Assembly: GCF_900182605.1 (NCBI RefSeq)
Contig: NZ_FXTB01000004.1
Location: forward strand, 124,001 to 188,000
DNA length: 64,000 nt
Direction of reading: 5' to 3'
Source of the DNA: Saccharicrinis carchari
Lineage (GTDB): Bacteria; Bacteroidota; Bacteroidia; Bacteroidales; Marinilabiliaceae
Of this stretch, positions 17,859 to 25,729 are shown in pieces. The first letter of the stretch is position 1; the number at the start of each line of letters is the position of its first letter. The notes beneath the pieces are model-generated. The model saw only the letters and a list, made by a program, of their open reading frames with translations. It did no database searches and was not told the origin of the DNA. Both the position numbers and the translations under genes were made by a program.

Positions 17859-18623
17859 TCAAATAAACCGCGATCTACCAAATAACCCCCTGGGGTATTC
17901 CACATCCACCAAATACAGGGCATGCGCTGGCGCTGAGGTACCAGCCTGCCCTCTGTCCTTAGCCTCAATGATTTGTACAAATTCCTGAATGGTAATTTTA
18001 CCTCGTCCCACCATAAACAGCGTGCCTACAATAGCTCGCACCATATTACGCAAAAAACGGTCGGCTTTAATGGTAAAAATCCATTTACCGCCAACAAGCG
18101 TCCATTGGGCATGTGTCAGCTTGCAATTATTGGTTTTAACATCGGTGTGCAGCTTGCTAAAACTGGTGAAATCGGTATAATTAAGCAGCGTGGCGGCCGC
18201 TTTGTTCATGCTTTCAAAACAAAGTGGCACATGCGACAGGTAGGCAGACTCCTGCAAAAACGGATTTTTTCGGGTAACAACATGGTATTCGTAGGTGCGT
18301 CCCGTAGCCGAAAATCGACTATGCGTTTGGGCATCAACCTTTGTTAAAGAATAAACCGCAATGTCTTTGGGCAGTATTTTATTTATCTTGTTAATGAAAT
18401 TCTTTTCTTCAATGGCAGCATCCGTATGCTCAAAGTGCGCCACAAAATACGTTGCATGCACTCCTGCATCTGTCCTGCCACACCCCACCACATTTATTTC
18501 CTGACGTAAAAGAGTGCTTATACATTTGTTTAGCACCTGCTGCACAGTAATTGCATTGGGCTGAATTTGCCAACCATGGTAGTTTGTGCCCTTATAAGCC
18601 AACTGGATAAAATAACGTGCCAT
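17859..18623 (-). CDS. truA: tRNA pseudouridine synthase A
   Basis: Makes pseudouridine at positions 38-40 in the anticodon stem-loop of tRNAs. 254 residues, normal length. The catalytic Asp 52 lies in the signature GCGRTDAGVHA. Other conserved parts are YKGTNYHGWQIQ (about 10-21), FHA-type SFSKLH, and RFLRNMVRAIVGTL near residue 195. ATG at 18621-18623. Downstream of rimO on the same strand but separated by a 7-bp repeat array. Confidence 0.96.
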   Translation of the reverse strand: MARYFIQLAYKGTNYHGWQIQPNAITVQQVLNKCISTLLRQEINVVGCGRTDAGVHATYFVAHFEHTDAAIEEKNFINKINKILPKDIAVYSLTKVDAQTHSRFSATGRTYEYHVVTRKNPFLQESAYLSHVPLCFESMNKAAATLLNYTDFTSFSKLHTDVKTNNCKLTHAQWTLVGGKWIFTIKADRFLRNMVRAIVGTLFMVGRGKITIQEFVQIIEAKDRGQAGTSAPAHALYLVDVEYPRGLFGRSRFI

Positions 18624-18644
18624 GAAATTGAAAATAAAAATGGG

Positions 18645-18819
18645 GAGTTATGCGTATTGAATTATGAGATTTGAGTTACGAGGTGCGGGTCATGAGTTAG
18701 GAGTTTTGAGTTAGGAGGTACTGGTTGCGGGTTTGGGCATGGGGTATGGAACGCTGTTCAGTATTTACCCATTACCAAATACCGCTCACCGAATACCGTT
18801 AACCGTTAACCGCCTCCCC
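18645..18819. repeat. Degenerate 7-bp-period array, copy 2, with opposed halves
   Basis: Twenty-five consecutive heptads. The left half reads as GAGTTAT, GCGTATT, GAATTAT, GAGATTT, GAGTTAC, GAGGTGC, GGGTCAT, GAGTTAG, GAGTTTT, GAGTTAG, GAGGTAC on the plus strand (RRGTNNN). After a degenerate centre, the right half reads TTTACCC, ATTACCA, AATACCG, CTCACCG, AATACCG, TTAACCG, TTAACCG, which is NGGTNNN on the minus strand. The array is thus a loose inverted repeat. It runs into the 3' end of rimO: the final codons (A-V-N-G-stop) are made of array units. Confidence 0.8.
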
Positions 18820-20097
18820 AAACAAGTCAAAAGCTTCGGCGCCGGTAATTTTGATAGTATGAAACTCACCTACTTTCAGGGCATTGCCCTCAACGGGTAT
18901 CAACACCTCAGGATCTACTTCCGGAGAATCAAATTCGGTACGCCCCACATAATAATCCTTCTCTTTTCTATCAATAATTACCTTCAATTCTTTCCCTACT
19001 TTGGCTTGGTTTATCTCCAGGCTTATTTTCTCCTGCACTTCCATAATAGCATTGGCTCTTTCCTGCTTCACTTCTTCGGGTATCTCGTCCTTGTAGTTTC
19101 GATAGGCATGGGTATCTTCTTCGTGTGAATAAGGAAACACCCCCAAACGCTCAAAACGCATCTCCTTCACAAAATCCAGCATTTCTTTAAAATCCTGTTC
19201 TGTTTCGCCTGGATGACCGGTAATCATGGTGGTACGTAAGTGAATGCCGGGTACATCTTTGCGCATACGTTCAATCAGCTTATAGGTATCACTTTTGCTT
19301 ACGTTTCTGCGCATTATTTTTAGCATCGGGTCGCTCACATGTTGCAGCGCAATATCCAAATAGTTACAAACATTGGGATGCCCGTTCATTACTTTCAGTA
19401 GGTTGTATGGGAACCCGGCCGGATAGGCATAATGCAAGCGCACCCACTCAACACCTCTTACATCGGCTATTTTTTGGGTTAATTCGGCCAGTCGCATCTG
19501 CTTGTATATATCCAAACCGTAAAACGAAAGATCCTGTGCTATCACCTGAAGTTCTTTAACACCTTTTGCCGCCAATCCTTCTGCCTCCTGAACCAATTGC
19601 TCTATGGGTTTACTTTGGTGTTTTCCTGTAATTAAAGGTATGGCACAGTAGGAGCAGGAGCGGTTGCATCCTTCAGATATTTTAAAATAAGCATAATGGC
19701 CCGGTGTAGTCAAACTGCGCTCGTTAATCAAATCGGCACGATAGGTCTGTCCTAAATCTTCCACTATCTTTTTCCAATCAAATTTACCATAAATAGCATC
19801 CACCTCTGGCAGTTCTTCTTTTAATTGCTTCTCGTATCTTTCGGAAAGACAGCCCATGACGAAGAGTTTTTTTACCTGCCCCCTCTTTTTGGCTTCAGCA
19901 AAACTCAATATGGTTTCGATGGATTCCTCTTTAGCATCGCCAATAAATCCACAGGTGTTAATGATGGCAATATCTCCCTGTGGCTTTTCTGCATCATGTG
20001 CCACCGTAAAACCTCCTGCTTTAAATTGGCCGATCAACCTTTCTGAATCTACCAGGTTTTTTGAACAGCCCAGGGTTACAACATCTATTTTTTTCAT
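18799..20097 (-). CDS. rimO: Ribosomal protein S12 methylthiotransferase RimO
   Basis: Radical SAM enzyme that adds a methylthio group to the conserved aspartate of ribosomal protein S12. 432 residues. N-terminal UPF0004 domain with cluster cysteines 11, 49 and 83; radical SAM domain with CxxxCxxC at 144, 148 and 151 (EGCNRSCSYCAIP); C-terminal TRAM domain (about 365-430). The opening MKKIDVVTLGCSKNLVDSE separates it from MiaB. The last few codons are encoded by the adjoining 7-bp array. Part of the translation cluster with ftsY and the ribosomal protein genes. Confidence 0.97.
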   Translation of the reverse strand: MKKIDVVTLGCSKNLVDSERLIGQFKAGGFTVAHDAEKPQGDIAIINTCGFIGDAKEESIETILSFAEAKKRGQVKKLFVMGCLSERYEKQLKEELPEVDAIYGKFDWKKIVEDLGQTYRADLINERSLTTPGHYAYFKISEGCNRSCSYCAIPLITGKHQSKPIEQLVQEAEGLAAKGVKELQVIAQDLSFYGLDIYKQMRLAELTQKIADVRGVEWVRLHYAYPAGFPYNLLKVMNGHPNVCNYLDIALQHVSDPMLKIMRRNVSKSDTYKLIERMRKDVPGIHLRTTMITGHPGETEQDFKEMLDFVKEMRFERLGVFPYSHEEDTHAYRNYKDEIPEEVKQERANAIMEVQEKISLEINQAKVGKELKVIIDRKEKDYYVGRTEFDSPEVDPEVLIPVEGNALKVGEFHTIKITGAEAFDLFGEAVNG

Positions 20098-20237
20098 TTT
20101 ATGCGCTTATACGTTAAGTAGGGAGGGGTTATTAAAAAATCAAGGAACAACACTTTATTTACAAGATGAAAATAACGAGTTATTCCTTAAAAGCTACCAG
20201 AACAACAGGCAACTTTCTCTTATGTTTTAGGCGATAG

Positions 20238-21188
20238 CTAATTAAATAATGAATCCACAAATTCTGTACGGTTAAAAACCTGCAAATCGTCTATTCCTTC
20301 CCCAATACCTATATATTTTACTGGGATTTTGAATTGGTCGGAAACACCTATCACCACGCCTCCTTTTGCTGTTCCATCCAACTTCGTTATCACCAGCGTA
20401 TTTACTTCCGTGGCTTTAGTAAATTCCTTGGCCTGCTCAAAGGCATTTTGTCCGGTGCTACCATCGAGCACCAGAATAATTTCGTTTGGCGTATCGGGCA
20501 CTACTTTTTGCATTACCTTTTTAACTTTGCTGAGCTCGTTCATCAGGTTTACCTTATTGTGCAATCTTCCGGCAGTATCGATGATAACCACATCGGCACC
20601 TTGCTTTTTAGCCGAAGCCAAGGTATCGTAGGCCACTGAAGCCGGATCCGAACCCATATTTTGGCGCACCAGAGGAACATCTACCCTATCGGCCCACACC
20701 TGCAGTTGCTCTATGGCGGCTGCCCTAAAGGTATCGGCAGCACCTAACACTACTTTTTTACCGGCTGCTTTAAACTTATGCGCCAGCTTGCCAATAGTAG
20801 TTGTTTTACCTACACCATTTACACCTACCACCATAATCACATAAGGGTGCTCGCTTTGTGGCAGATCAAAATCACCTTCGCCATCCACCTGATTTTCAGA
20901 AAGAAGCGCCACAATTTCCTCTTTTAGTATTTTATTCAATTCAGAGGTATTCATGAATTTATCTCTCGCCACCCTATCCTCAATGCGTCGGATAATTTTC
21001 AGAGTGGTATCTACGCCTACATCGGAGGTAATAAGGATTTCTTCCAACTGGTCCAGGACATCATCATCCACACGCGAACGGCCGGCAACGGCACGCGAAA
21101 GTTTTTTAAACACACTCTCTTTAGTCTTTGCCAGACCCTTATCGAGTTTATCTTTTTTATCTTTGGTAAAACTCCCGAACAATCCCAT
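20238..21188 (-). CDS. ftsY: Signal recognition particle receptor FtsY
   Basis: SRP receptor GTPase that docks ribosome-SRP complexes at the inner membrane. 316 residues: short basic N-terminal segment, four-helix N domain (about 20-100), G domain with GVNGVGKTT (122-130), DTAGR (204-208) and TKLD (268-271). The acidic A domain of enterobacterial FtsY is missing, as usual in this phylum. It is 140 bases upstream of rimO. Confidence 0.97.
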   Translation of the reverse strand: MGLFGSFTKDKKDKLDKGLAKTKESVFKKLSRAVAGRSRVDDDVLDQLEEILITSDVGVDTTLKIIRRIEDRVARDKFMNTSELNKILKEEIVALLSENQVDGEGDFDLPQSEHPYVIMVVGVNGVGKTTTIGKLAHKFKAAGKKVVLGAADTFRAAAIEQLQVWADRVDVPLVRQNMGSDPASVAYDTLASAKKQGADVVIIDTAGRLHNKVNLMNELSKVKKVMQKVVPDTPNEIILVLDGSTGQNAFEQAKEFTKATEVNTLVITKLDGTAKGGVVIGVSDQFKIPVKYIGIGEGIDDLQVFNRTEFVDSLFN

Positions 21189-21321
21189 ATTATACTTTAA
21201 AAACGGTAAGTGAACAAACTAATTAGTCTTTACCAGCTCTGGTTATACACATCAAAAAGGTGTAACTCATTTGCTGTCACTAATTACAGGGGCTAAAAAT
21301 ACGAAAAATACATAAACAAAA

Positions 21322-21348
21322 AAGCTTCCTTTGTTATAAAGGAAGCTT
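21322..21348 (-). terminator. Rho-independent terminator of the L28-L33-DUF4295 operon
   Basis: An 11-base-pair perfect stem, AAGCTTCCTTT (21322-21332) with AAAGGAAGCTT (21338-21348), loop of five, followed on the minus strand by a T-rich tail. It lies 33 bases after the DUF4295 stop. Confidence 0.9.
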
Positions 21349-21380
21349 CATTGTTAAAAATGTCTTTTGCCCTTGCAAAA

Positions 21381-21533
21381 TTATTTTTTGAAAAAATCTT
21401 TTACTTCGTCATTGATTACTATCTCTTCTTTAAAAGAGTAGGCACCAGTTTTGGGCGACTTTACCATTTTAATCACTTTGGAGTGACCTTTACCGCCCCC
21501 TTTTTGTAATGTTGCTACTGATTTTTTAGCCAT
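21381..21533 (-). CDS. DUF4295 small basic protein
   Basis: A 50-residue Lys-rich protein beginning MAKKSVATLQKGGGKG and ending VKDFFKK. It matches the DUF4295 family, found in Bacteroidota directly after rpmB and rpmG. Composition and position suggest a ribosome-associated role, but function is not established. ATG at 21531-21533; the stop is followed by a strong terminator. Confidence 0.9.
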   Translation of the reverse strand: MAKKSVATLQKGGGKGHSKVIKMVKSPKTGAYSFKEEIVINDEVKDFFKK

Positions 21534-21544
21534 GATACAAGCTT

Positions 21545-21733
21545 TTATTTAATTTCTCTATGTACGGTATAACGCTTTAAAATAGGGTTATACTTTTTCA
21601 ATTCCATTCTGTCGGGAGTATTTTTTCTGTTTTTTACAGAAACGTAACGGCTTGTTCCAGCCATTCCACTCTCCTTGTGCTCTGTGCATTCAAGAATAAC
21701 CTGAATACGATTTCCTTTTGCTTTTTTAGCCAT
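21545..21733 (-). CDS. rpmG: 50S ribosomal protein L33
   Basis: 62 residues, starting [19 protein letters not shown] and containing [22 protein letters not shown], standard for L33. Only one cysteine is kept, so this is the zinc-free (C-minus) form. It lies between rpmB and the DUF4295 gene, with gaps of 13 and 11 bases. Confidence 0.97.
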   Translation of the reverse strand: MAKKAKGNRIQVILECTEHKESGMAGTSRYVSVKNRKNTPDRMELKKYNPILKRYTVHREIK

Positions 21734-21746
21734 CTCTTAAAATCCC

Positions 21747-21989
21747 TTAAAATTTAGTTATTAACCCTTTTTCTTTAGCGGATTTCAAAGCTGCTAACAA
21801 ACCAACCTTGTTGATTAATCTAAGCCCGGAAGCCGAAACCCTAAGGTCCATCCAACGTCCTTCTTCCACCAGGAAGAAACGTTTTTTAAATAGATTTACA
21901 TCAAATCTTCTTTTGGTTCTTCTTTTGGAGTGAGAAACATTATTCCCTACCATGAACCTTTTTCCAGTTATCTGACAAACTTTTGACAT
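21747..21989 (-). CDS. rpmB: 50S ribosomal protein L28
   Basis: 80 residues, with the family opening [21 protein letters not shown] and the [11 protein letters not shown] segment. Zinc-free form. First gene of the rpmB-rpmG-DUF4295 operon. Confidence 0.97.
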   Translation of the reverse strand: MSKVCQITGKRFMVGNNVSHSKRRTKRRFDVNLFKKRFFLVEEGRWMDLRVSASGLRLINKVGLLAALKSAKEKGLITKF

Positions 21990-22180
21990 CTTTACAACCG
22001 TTTTTTTTCGGATACATTTTTCAAACAGAGCGCAAAATACGGTATTTTTATCTAAAAGAACAAATATTGCCCCATAAAAATTCTGTTTTTCTTTCGGTTA
22101 TTTTGCCATTCAAGTTTACAAACGGTGTAAAAGGTGCCTTTTAATAATCTTTAATCTCATTTTTTCAGGTGAGGTTTAGT

Positions 22181-22657
22181 TTACTCCTGCTTAACCACAT
22201 TAAACGATTTTATAAGTTCAGATGCTTCCAACATTTGAAATATGTAATTTCCCGGAGGATAATTGGATAGGTTTATGCTTTGGCGAGATGCATCTACCGT
22301 ACCGTTTTTCAACAGTTTGCCATTTACATTATACAATCGAAACCTAAGTTTTACTGATTGTTGTTGGGTTTCTACCGTCAAGAGATTCTTTACGGGATTT
22401 GGATAAACCTTTATTTCAATACCCCATTCTTCCGATTTATCAATGGCTGTAGAAACCTGAAAGTTTCCTTGTTGAAAACCTTGCGTAACTTGCATGTTGC
22501 TACCGCCGGTGGTATTTACAAAGGTTTCGCCTAATGTCCAGGATACGGAACCGGTAATATTTTCCGCTTCTCCACCTGCGCTGCCTATAACATGTAGCTG
22601 TGCCATTGCAGTTAAAGAAATGCCTAAAATTATTATTAGAGAATATATATATTTCAT
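22181..22657 (-). CDS. Small secreted protein with T9SS sorting domain
   Basis: 158 residues: signal peptide (about 1-19, TAMAQ), a short all-beta mature part (about 20-75) with GSAGGEAENITGSVSWTLGE, and a C-terminal type A sorting domain (about 82-158) with IKVYPNPVKNLLTVE, LYNVNGK, GNYIFQM and SFNVVKQE. The T9SS should export it and replace the sorting domain with a surface anchor. The mature core is too small to assign a function; such proteins are often paired with a larger surface partner, perhaps the gene just upstream. Confidence 0.85.
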   Translation of the reverse strand: MKYIYSLIIILGISLTAMAQLHVIGSAGGEAENITGSVSWTLGETFVNTTGGSNMQVTQGFQQGNFQVSTAIDKSEEWGIEIKVYPNPVKNLLTVETQQQSVKLRFRLYNVNGKLLKNGTVDASRQSINLSNYPPGNYIFQMLEASELIKSFNVVKQE

Positions 22658-22798
22658 GATTTATTTTTTATAAATAATCCGCTTTATTGATAAAGTTTTT
22701 AAAACTCTTGGTCATAACTTGTATTTATAAAAACTATGTTTATAAACCACTTTCTCCTATCTTGGTTGACCAATGTTTAAATCGATGTTTTTCGAGCA

Positions 22799-23647
22799 CT
22801 AATTTATTTTGAATCCTGTCATCCGGACCGTTCCGAATGCATTGGCTCCCATGGTTATTGTTCCGTTCTCTGTTGGTTTAACTCCCAATGATACCTTATC
22901 GCCTGTTTGTAATTGGAGTGTGGTATTTAAGCTAACTTTTGTATAGCCATTCATAAAAGTATAATTTCTCAGGCGGGCACGCGAACTACCATTAACGCTA
23001 TAATAGATGTAAAAATCTGCGGGAGGATTACTACGGGTGTCAATAGTCACGAATGCCTCAAAAAAGTAACTTCCATCCGCTGGTGCGGTGTATTCATCAT
23101 CATCTAAAGAATACACGTTATTTTCTATGAATGTACCTGCCAAACCGTTGCCATCCGTAAAATCAATTGTTGTGCCTTCATCGGCCGGAAGATTCTGAAA
23201 AGTCATTCCAACAACATTAAACGCGCTTGGAATTTTCTCTACTTCGGCAGCTTTTTGGGCATACAAGGCATACGGAACACTCACCATTTGGGCAGTGGAC
23301 GTAATGCTATAACTTGTTCCTCCCTGTGGGTCGATTTCGGTTTTCAGGAAATAAGGCCCATCGGACCAATCAATAGCCGCAAAGTTGCCATTGACCACGG
23401 TTCCGGTTCCAATCTTTAGGCTAATCACACCATTTCCATTGGATTCAGGGGCGTGGGTCTCTACATAAACCGCTGCGCCAAATTCCGATTGCTGTAAAAT
23501 TTGAATACGCAATCCGATAGTGCTGTTGCTTACCACTTCGTTGTTGCCATTTCGTACCACGGCTTGGTAGTTTAGGAACTGTGGGCTTTGCGCTAGAATG
23601 CCCATTGAAAATAAGAAAATGATGAGCGTTGAAAATACTGATTTCAT
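22799..23647 (-). CDS. Secreted protein with C-terminal C1q/TNF-like domain
   Basis: 282 residues with a signal peptide (about 1-19). Residues 20-130 match the common Bacteroidota cell-surface N-terminal module (FLNYQAVVRNGNNEVV ... VSVPYALYAQKA). The C-terminal half (about 140-282) shows the C1q/TNF jelly-roll pattern: AFNVVGMTFQNL, a Y-x-A-P-x-D-G-x-Y-x-F strand, and a closing GTVRMTGFKIN. Such domains usually trimerise and bind ligands. There is no T9SS sorting domain of its own. It sits 141 bases upstream of the small T9SS cargo gene on the same strand. Confidence 0.75.
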   Translation of the reverse strand: MKSVFSTLIIFLFSMGILAQSPQFLNYQAVVRNGNNEVVSNSTIGLRIQILQQSEFGAAVYVETHAPESNGNGVISLKIGTGTVVNGNFAAIDWSDGPYFLKTEIDPQGGTSYSITSTAQMVSVPYALYAQKAAEVEKIPSAFNVVGMTFQNLPADEGTTIDFTDGNGLAGTFIENNVYSLDDDEYTAPADGSYFFEAFVTIDTRSNPPADFYIYYSVNGSSRARLRNYTFMNGYTKVSLNTTLQLQTGDKVSLGVKPTENGTITMGANAFGTVRMTGFKIN

Positions 23648-24045
23648 AATTTTTAGCTTAAGAAATTAAGATGCCAATATACCTTTTTAAACGGAGAGCC
23701 TCCAATTATAATCCCAAATAATGACGAAAACAGTATCTATTTGGATAAAAGGGCAATGTATTATGATATATAAAAAAAAATCCAAAAACTTGCGTTAACC
23801 TTGTCTCCGGGCTGATTTATTTTGCACAATGTTATCCCATATCCTTTCTTTATGCCCCTGTAACCATTCCCTTTGCCAATTCTACTTCATTTCCATTGTA
23901 TTTCGTTTTACGGTGTATGCTACACCATCTTTTCTTACGAAACCCTACCTATACTTTATTTCCCCGACACCTTAGCCTGAAAAATGCATGCATTTTTCAC
24001 TTTATGCTTTTACATACTTTTATCTAACTGACGACATAAGCACCA

Positions 24046-24269
24046 AACTAACAATTAGTTACAAAGCGACAAGCAAAAAGTCGTTGAGGGATGTTATGTA
24101 CCATGTTCCGACGCAAAGTTGTTTTAAATATATAACGAGAACTGTGGTGCGTCGGATTTACACGCCGTCCTGTCCCCGGGTTTCCGCGTGCCGCCGAAGC
24201 TTTAGCGGAGGAGCAAAACCCGGGACTACTTATATTTTACCCCTATCCGGGGTAAGTTTGCTACGTAGC
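24046..24269. repeat. Hairpin-rich intergenic element
   Basis: The 698 bases between the C1q-like gene and cinA hold no gene but at least six inverted repeats. AACTAA-CAA-TTAGTT (24046-24060); GCGAC/GTCGT (24066-24084); CCGACGCA (24108-24115) with TGCGTCGG (24148-24155); CCCGGGTTT (24175-24183) with AAACCCGGG (24216-24224), enclosing a smaller CCGC/GCGG stem; ACCCC/GGGGT (24239-24253); and the 10-base palindrome GCTACGTAGC (24260-24269). The stretch is GC-richer than its surroundings. It resembles a mobile or structured intergenic element of unknown class. Positions 23648-24045 show nothing clear. Confidence 0.6.
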
Positions 24270-24313
24270 TTAAACCCGTTAGGATATTGGACATGCCCCT
24301 TTTTCGCGGCTAG

Positions 24314-24348
24314 GGTACTGATTACCGAATACCGATTACCGCTCCTCA
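24314..24348 (-). repeat. Degenerate 7-bp-period array, copy 3
   Basis: Five heptads, GGTACTG, ATTACCG, AATACCG, ATTACCG and CTCCTCA on the plus strand; on the minus strand CGGTAAT, CGGTATT, CGGTAAT, CAGTACC. The same units make up the right half of the array beside rimO. The last heptad contains the cinA stop codon, so the array begins at the gene's end. Confidence 0.65.
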
Positions 24349-25593
24349 ACTTCTATCCCTGTCCACCATCTTCTTCAGCATTACCAGTGCCATTTCCGTA
24401 CTTCGTACTATATTGCGTTCGCGCTGGCTACCAAAGCTAAAGCATGCGCTTTCGATGTTGTTGGGCCCTGCTACTGCTATCCAGATAGTGCCAACAGGTT
24501 TATCCTGGCTTCCGCCATCCGGTCCGGCAATGCCCGAGGTGGCCACGGAATAGTCGGTTCCGAGCTTGGTACGAACCCCTTGGGCCATCTGCTCTACCAC
24601 GTATTGGCTTACCGCACCATTTTGTTCCAATTGGGCAGAATCAACATTCAACAAGTTTATTTTTACCTCGTTATGATAGGCCACCACGCTTCCCTTAAAA
24701 TAGTTTGAGCTGCCCGGGAGTTTTGTTATTTGGTGCGCGATATTCCCTCCGGTGCAGCTTTCGGCCGTTGAGAGGCTTATTTTTTTGTGGGTGAACAAAG
24801 CTGCAATAACTTCAACGGTAGTCAGATCGCCATAGGCCAAAATAGAATCGCCCACGATGGTTTCCAGTTGTGCTATCAGCTTATCCAATGTGCGCTCTAT
24901 CCTATCTTTATCTTTGCCCCTACCGGTAAACCTCAATCTTATCCTGCCCGCCGAGGGCAGGTAGGCCAGCTTAACAAAATCCGGCATCGAACGCTCGAAC
25001 TCGCTTAACATTTCGGCCAGCGATGATTCGGGGATACCGCTCACCACAACCGTTTTATGAACGATGATACCATTGCTGAAACGTTTCAGGAGACGTGGAA
25101 GGATCTCATTTCCCATCGCGTTTTTCATTTCTGACGGTACGCCCGGCATCGAAACATAGATGGTGCCGCCCCGGTCGAACCACATAATGGGCGCAGAGCC
25201 CACGGGGTTGCGTATCACGGTGCAATTAGCCGGCACCATGGCCTGCTGTCTGTTCAGCTCGTTTATATTGGGGACATATACTTTTAACAGATTTTTTATA
25301 TCCTCAAACACCTGTTCATCGAACAGCAATTGCGTATCGAAATACTTGCACAGCGTTTTTTTGGTGATGTCGTCCTTGGTAGGCCCCAGGCCGCCGGTCA
25401 TCAAAACCACATCGGCCCTTTGCGAGGCTTCGTGCAGTATGTTCAATATCTCCTCTTCGGAATCGGAAATGGAGTTGACCCGCGACAGCTCAAAGCCCGC
25501 GTTGTTCAACTGCCTGCCCATCCAGGCCGAATTGGTATCTATTACTTGACCGATGAGCAACTCATCGCCTATGGTTATAATTTCTATTTTCAT
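24346..25593 (-). CDS. cinA: CinA-family protein (competence/damage-inducible, NMN amidohydrolase type)
   Basis: 415 residues. The N-terminal MoCF-like domain (about 1-170) with IGDELLIGQVIDTNS and MTGGLGPTKDD has pyrophosphatase activity (ADP-ribose type) in studied homologues. The C-terminal CinA domain (about 255-410) with LSTAESCTGGNIA and ATSGIAGPDGG deamidates nicotinamide mononucleotide in pyridine-nucleotide recycling. Both signatures are intact. ATG at 25591-25593. The 3' end abuts a 7-bp repeat array and the 5' side a palindromic intergenic element. Confidence 0.94.
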   Translation of the reverse strand: MKIEIITIGDELLIGQVIDTNSAWMGRQLNNAGFELSRVNSISDSEEEILNILHEASQRADVVLMTGGLGPTKDDITKKTLCKYFDTQLLFDEQVFEDIKNLLKVYVPNINELNRQQAMVPANCTVIRNPVGSAPIMWFDRGGTIYVSMPGVPSEMKNAMGNEILPRLLKRFSNGIIVHKTVVVSGIPESSLAEMLSEFERSMPDFVKLAYLPSAGRIRLRFTGRGKDKDRIERTLDKLIAQLETIVGDSILAYGDLTTVEVIAALFTHKKISLSTAESCTGGNIAHQITKLPGSSNYFKGSVVAYHNEVKINLLNVDSAQLEQNGAVSQYVVEQMAQGVRTKLGTDYSVATSGIAGPDGGSQDKPVGTIWIAVAGPNNIESACFSFGSQRERNIVRSTEMALVMLKKMVDRDRS

Positions 25594-25600
25594 AAAACAC

Positions 25601-25664
25601 CCTCCAAACCTCTCCGGCAGCTGCCGGAAGGAATTAGCCCCTCCTAACCTCCCCGAGGGGGAGG
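25601..25664. repeat. Palindromic C/G-rich intergenic element
   Basis: Between cinA and the protease gene. Contains the perfect 14-base palindrome CCGGCAGCTGCCGG (25614-25627) and a 7-bp stem CCTCCCC (25648-25654) with GGGGAGG (25658-25664). A related CCTCTCC/TTTGGAGAGG tract lies at 25740-25775, inside the 3' end of the next gene. These C-runs facing G-runs look like a dispersed intergenic repeat of this phylum. Confidence 0.55.
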
Positions 25665-25729
25665 GACTGATTTACATACTTAACAATTACTAACTCTTTT
25701 GGCAAATGCGAAAATGGTTTGTTAACTAC

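Noticed and set aside
17326-17862. Ser/Cys/Phe-rich minus-strand frame of 178 codons
   Set aside because: It is the antisense of the Glu/Lys-rich helical tail of the M56 protease; its composition follows directly from that.
24245-24287. Two 10-mers (ATCCGGGGTA and GTTAGGATAT) shared with 50528-50590
   Set aside because: They occur in opposite order with different spacing, and about one shared 10-mer is expected by chance between two stretches of this size.
23988-24440. A 150-codon plus-strand frame across the hairpin-rich stretch and the cinA end
   Set aside because: It translates inverted repeats and the antisense of cinA; the composition is rich in Ser, Pro, Arg and Cys, as expected of a spurious frame.
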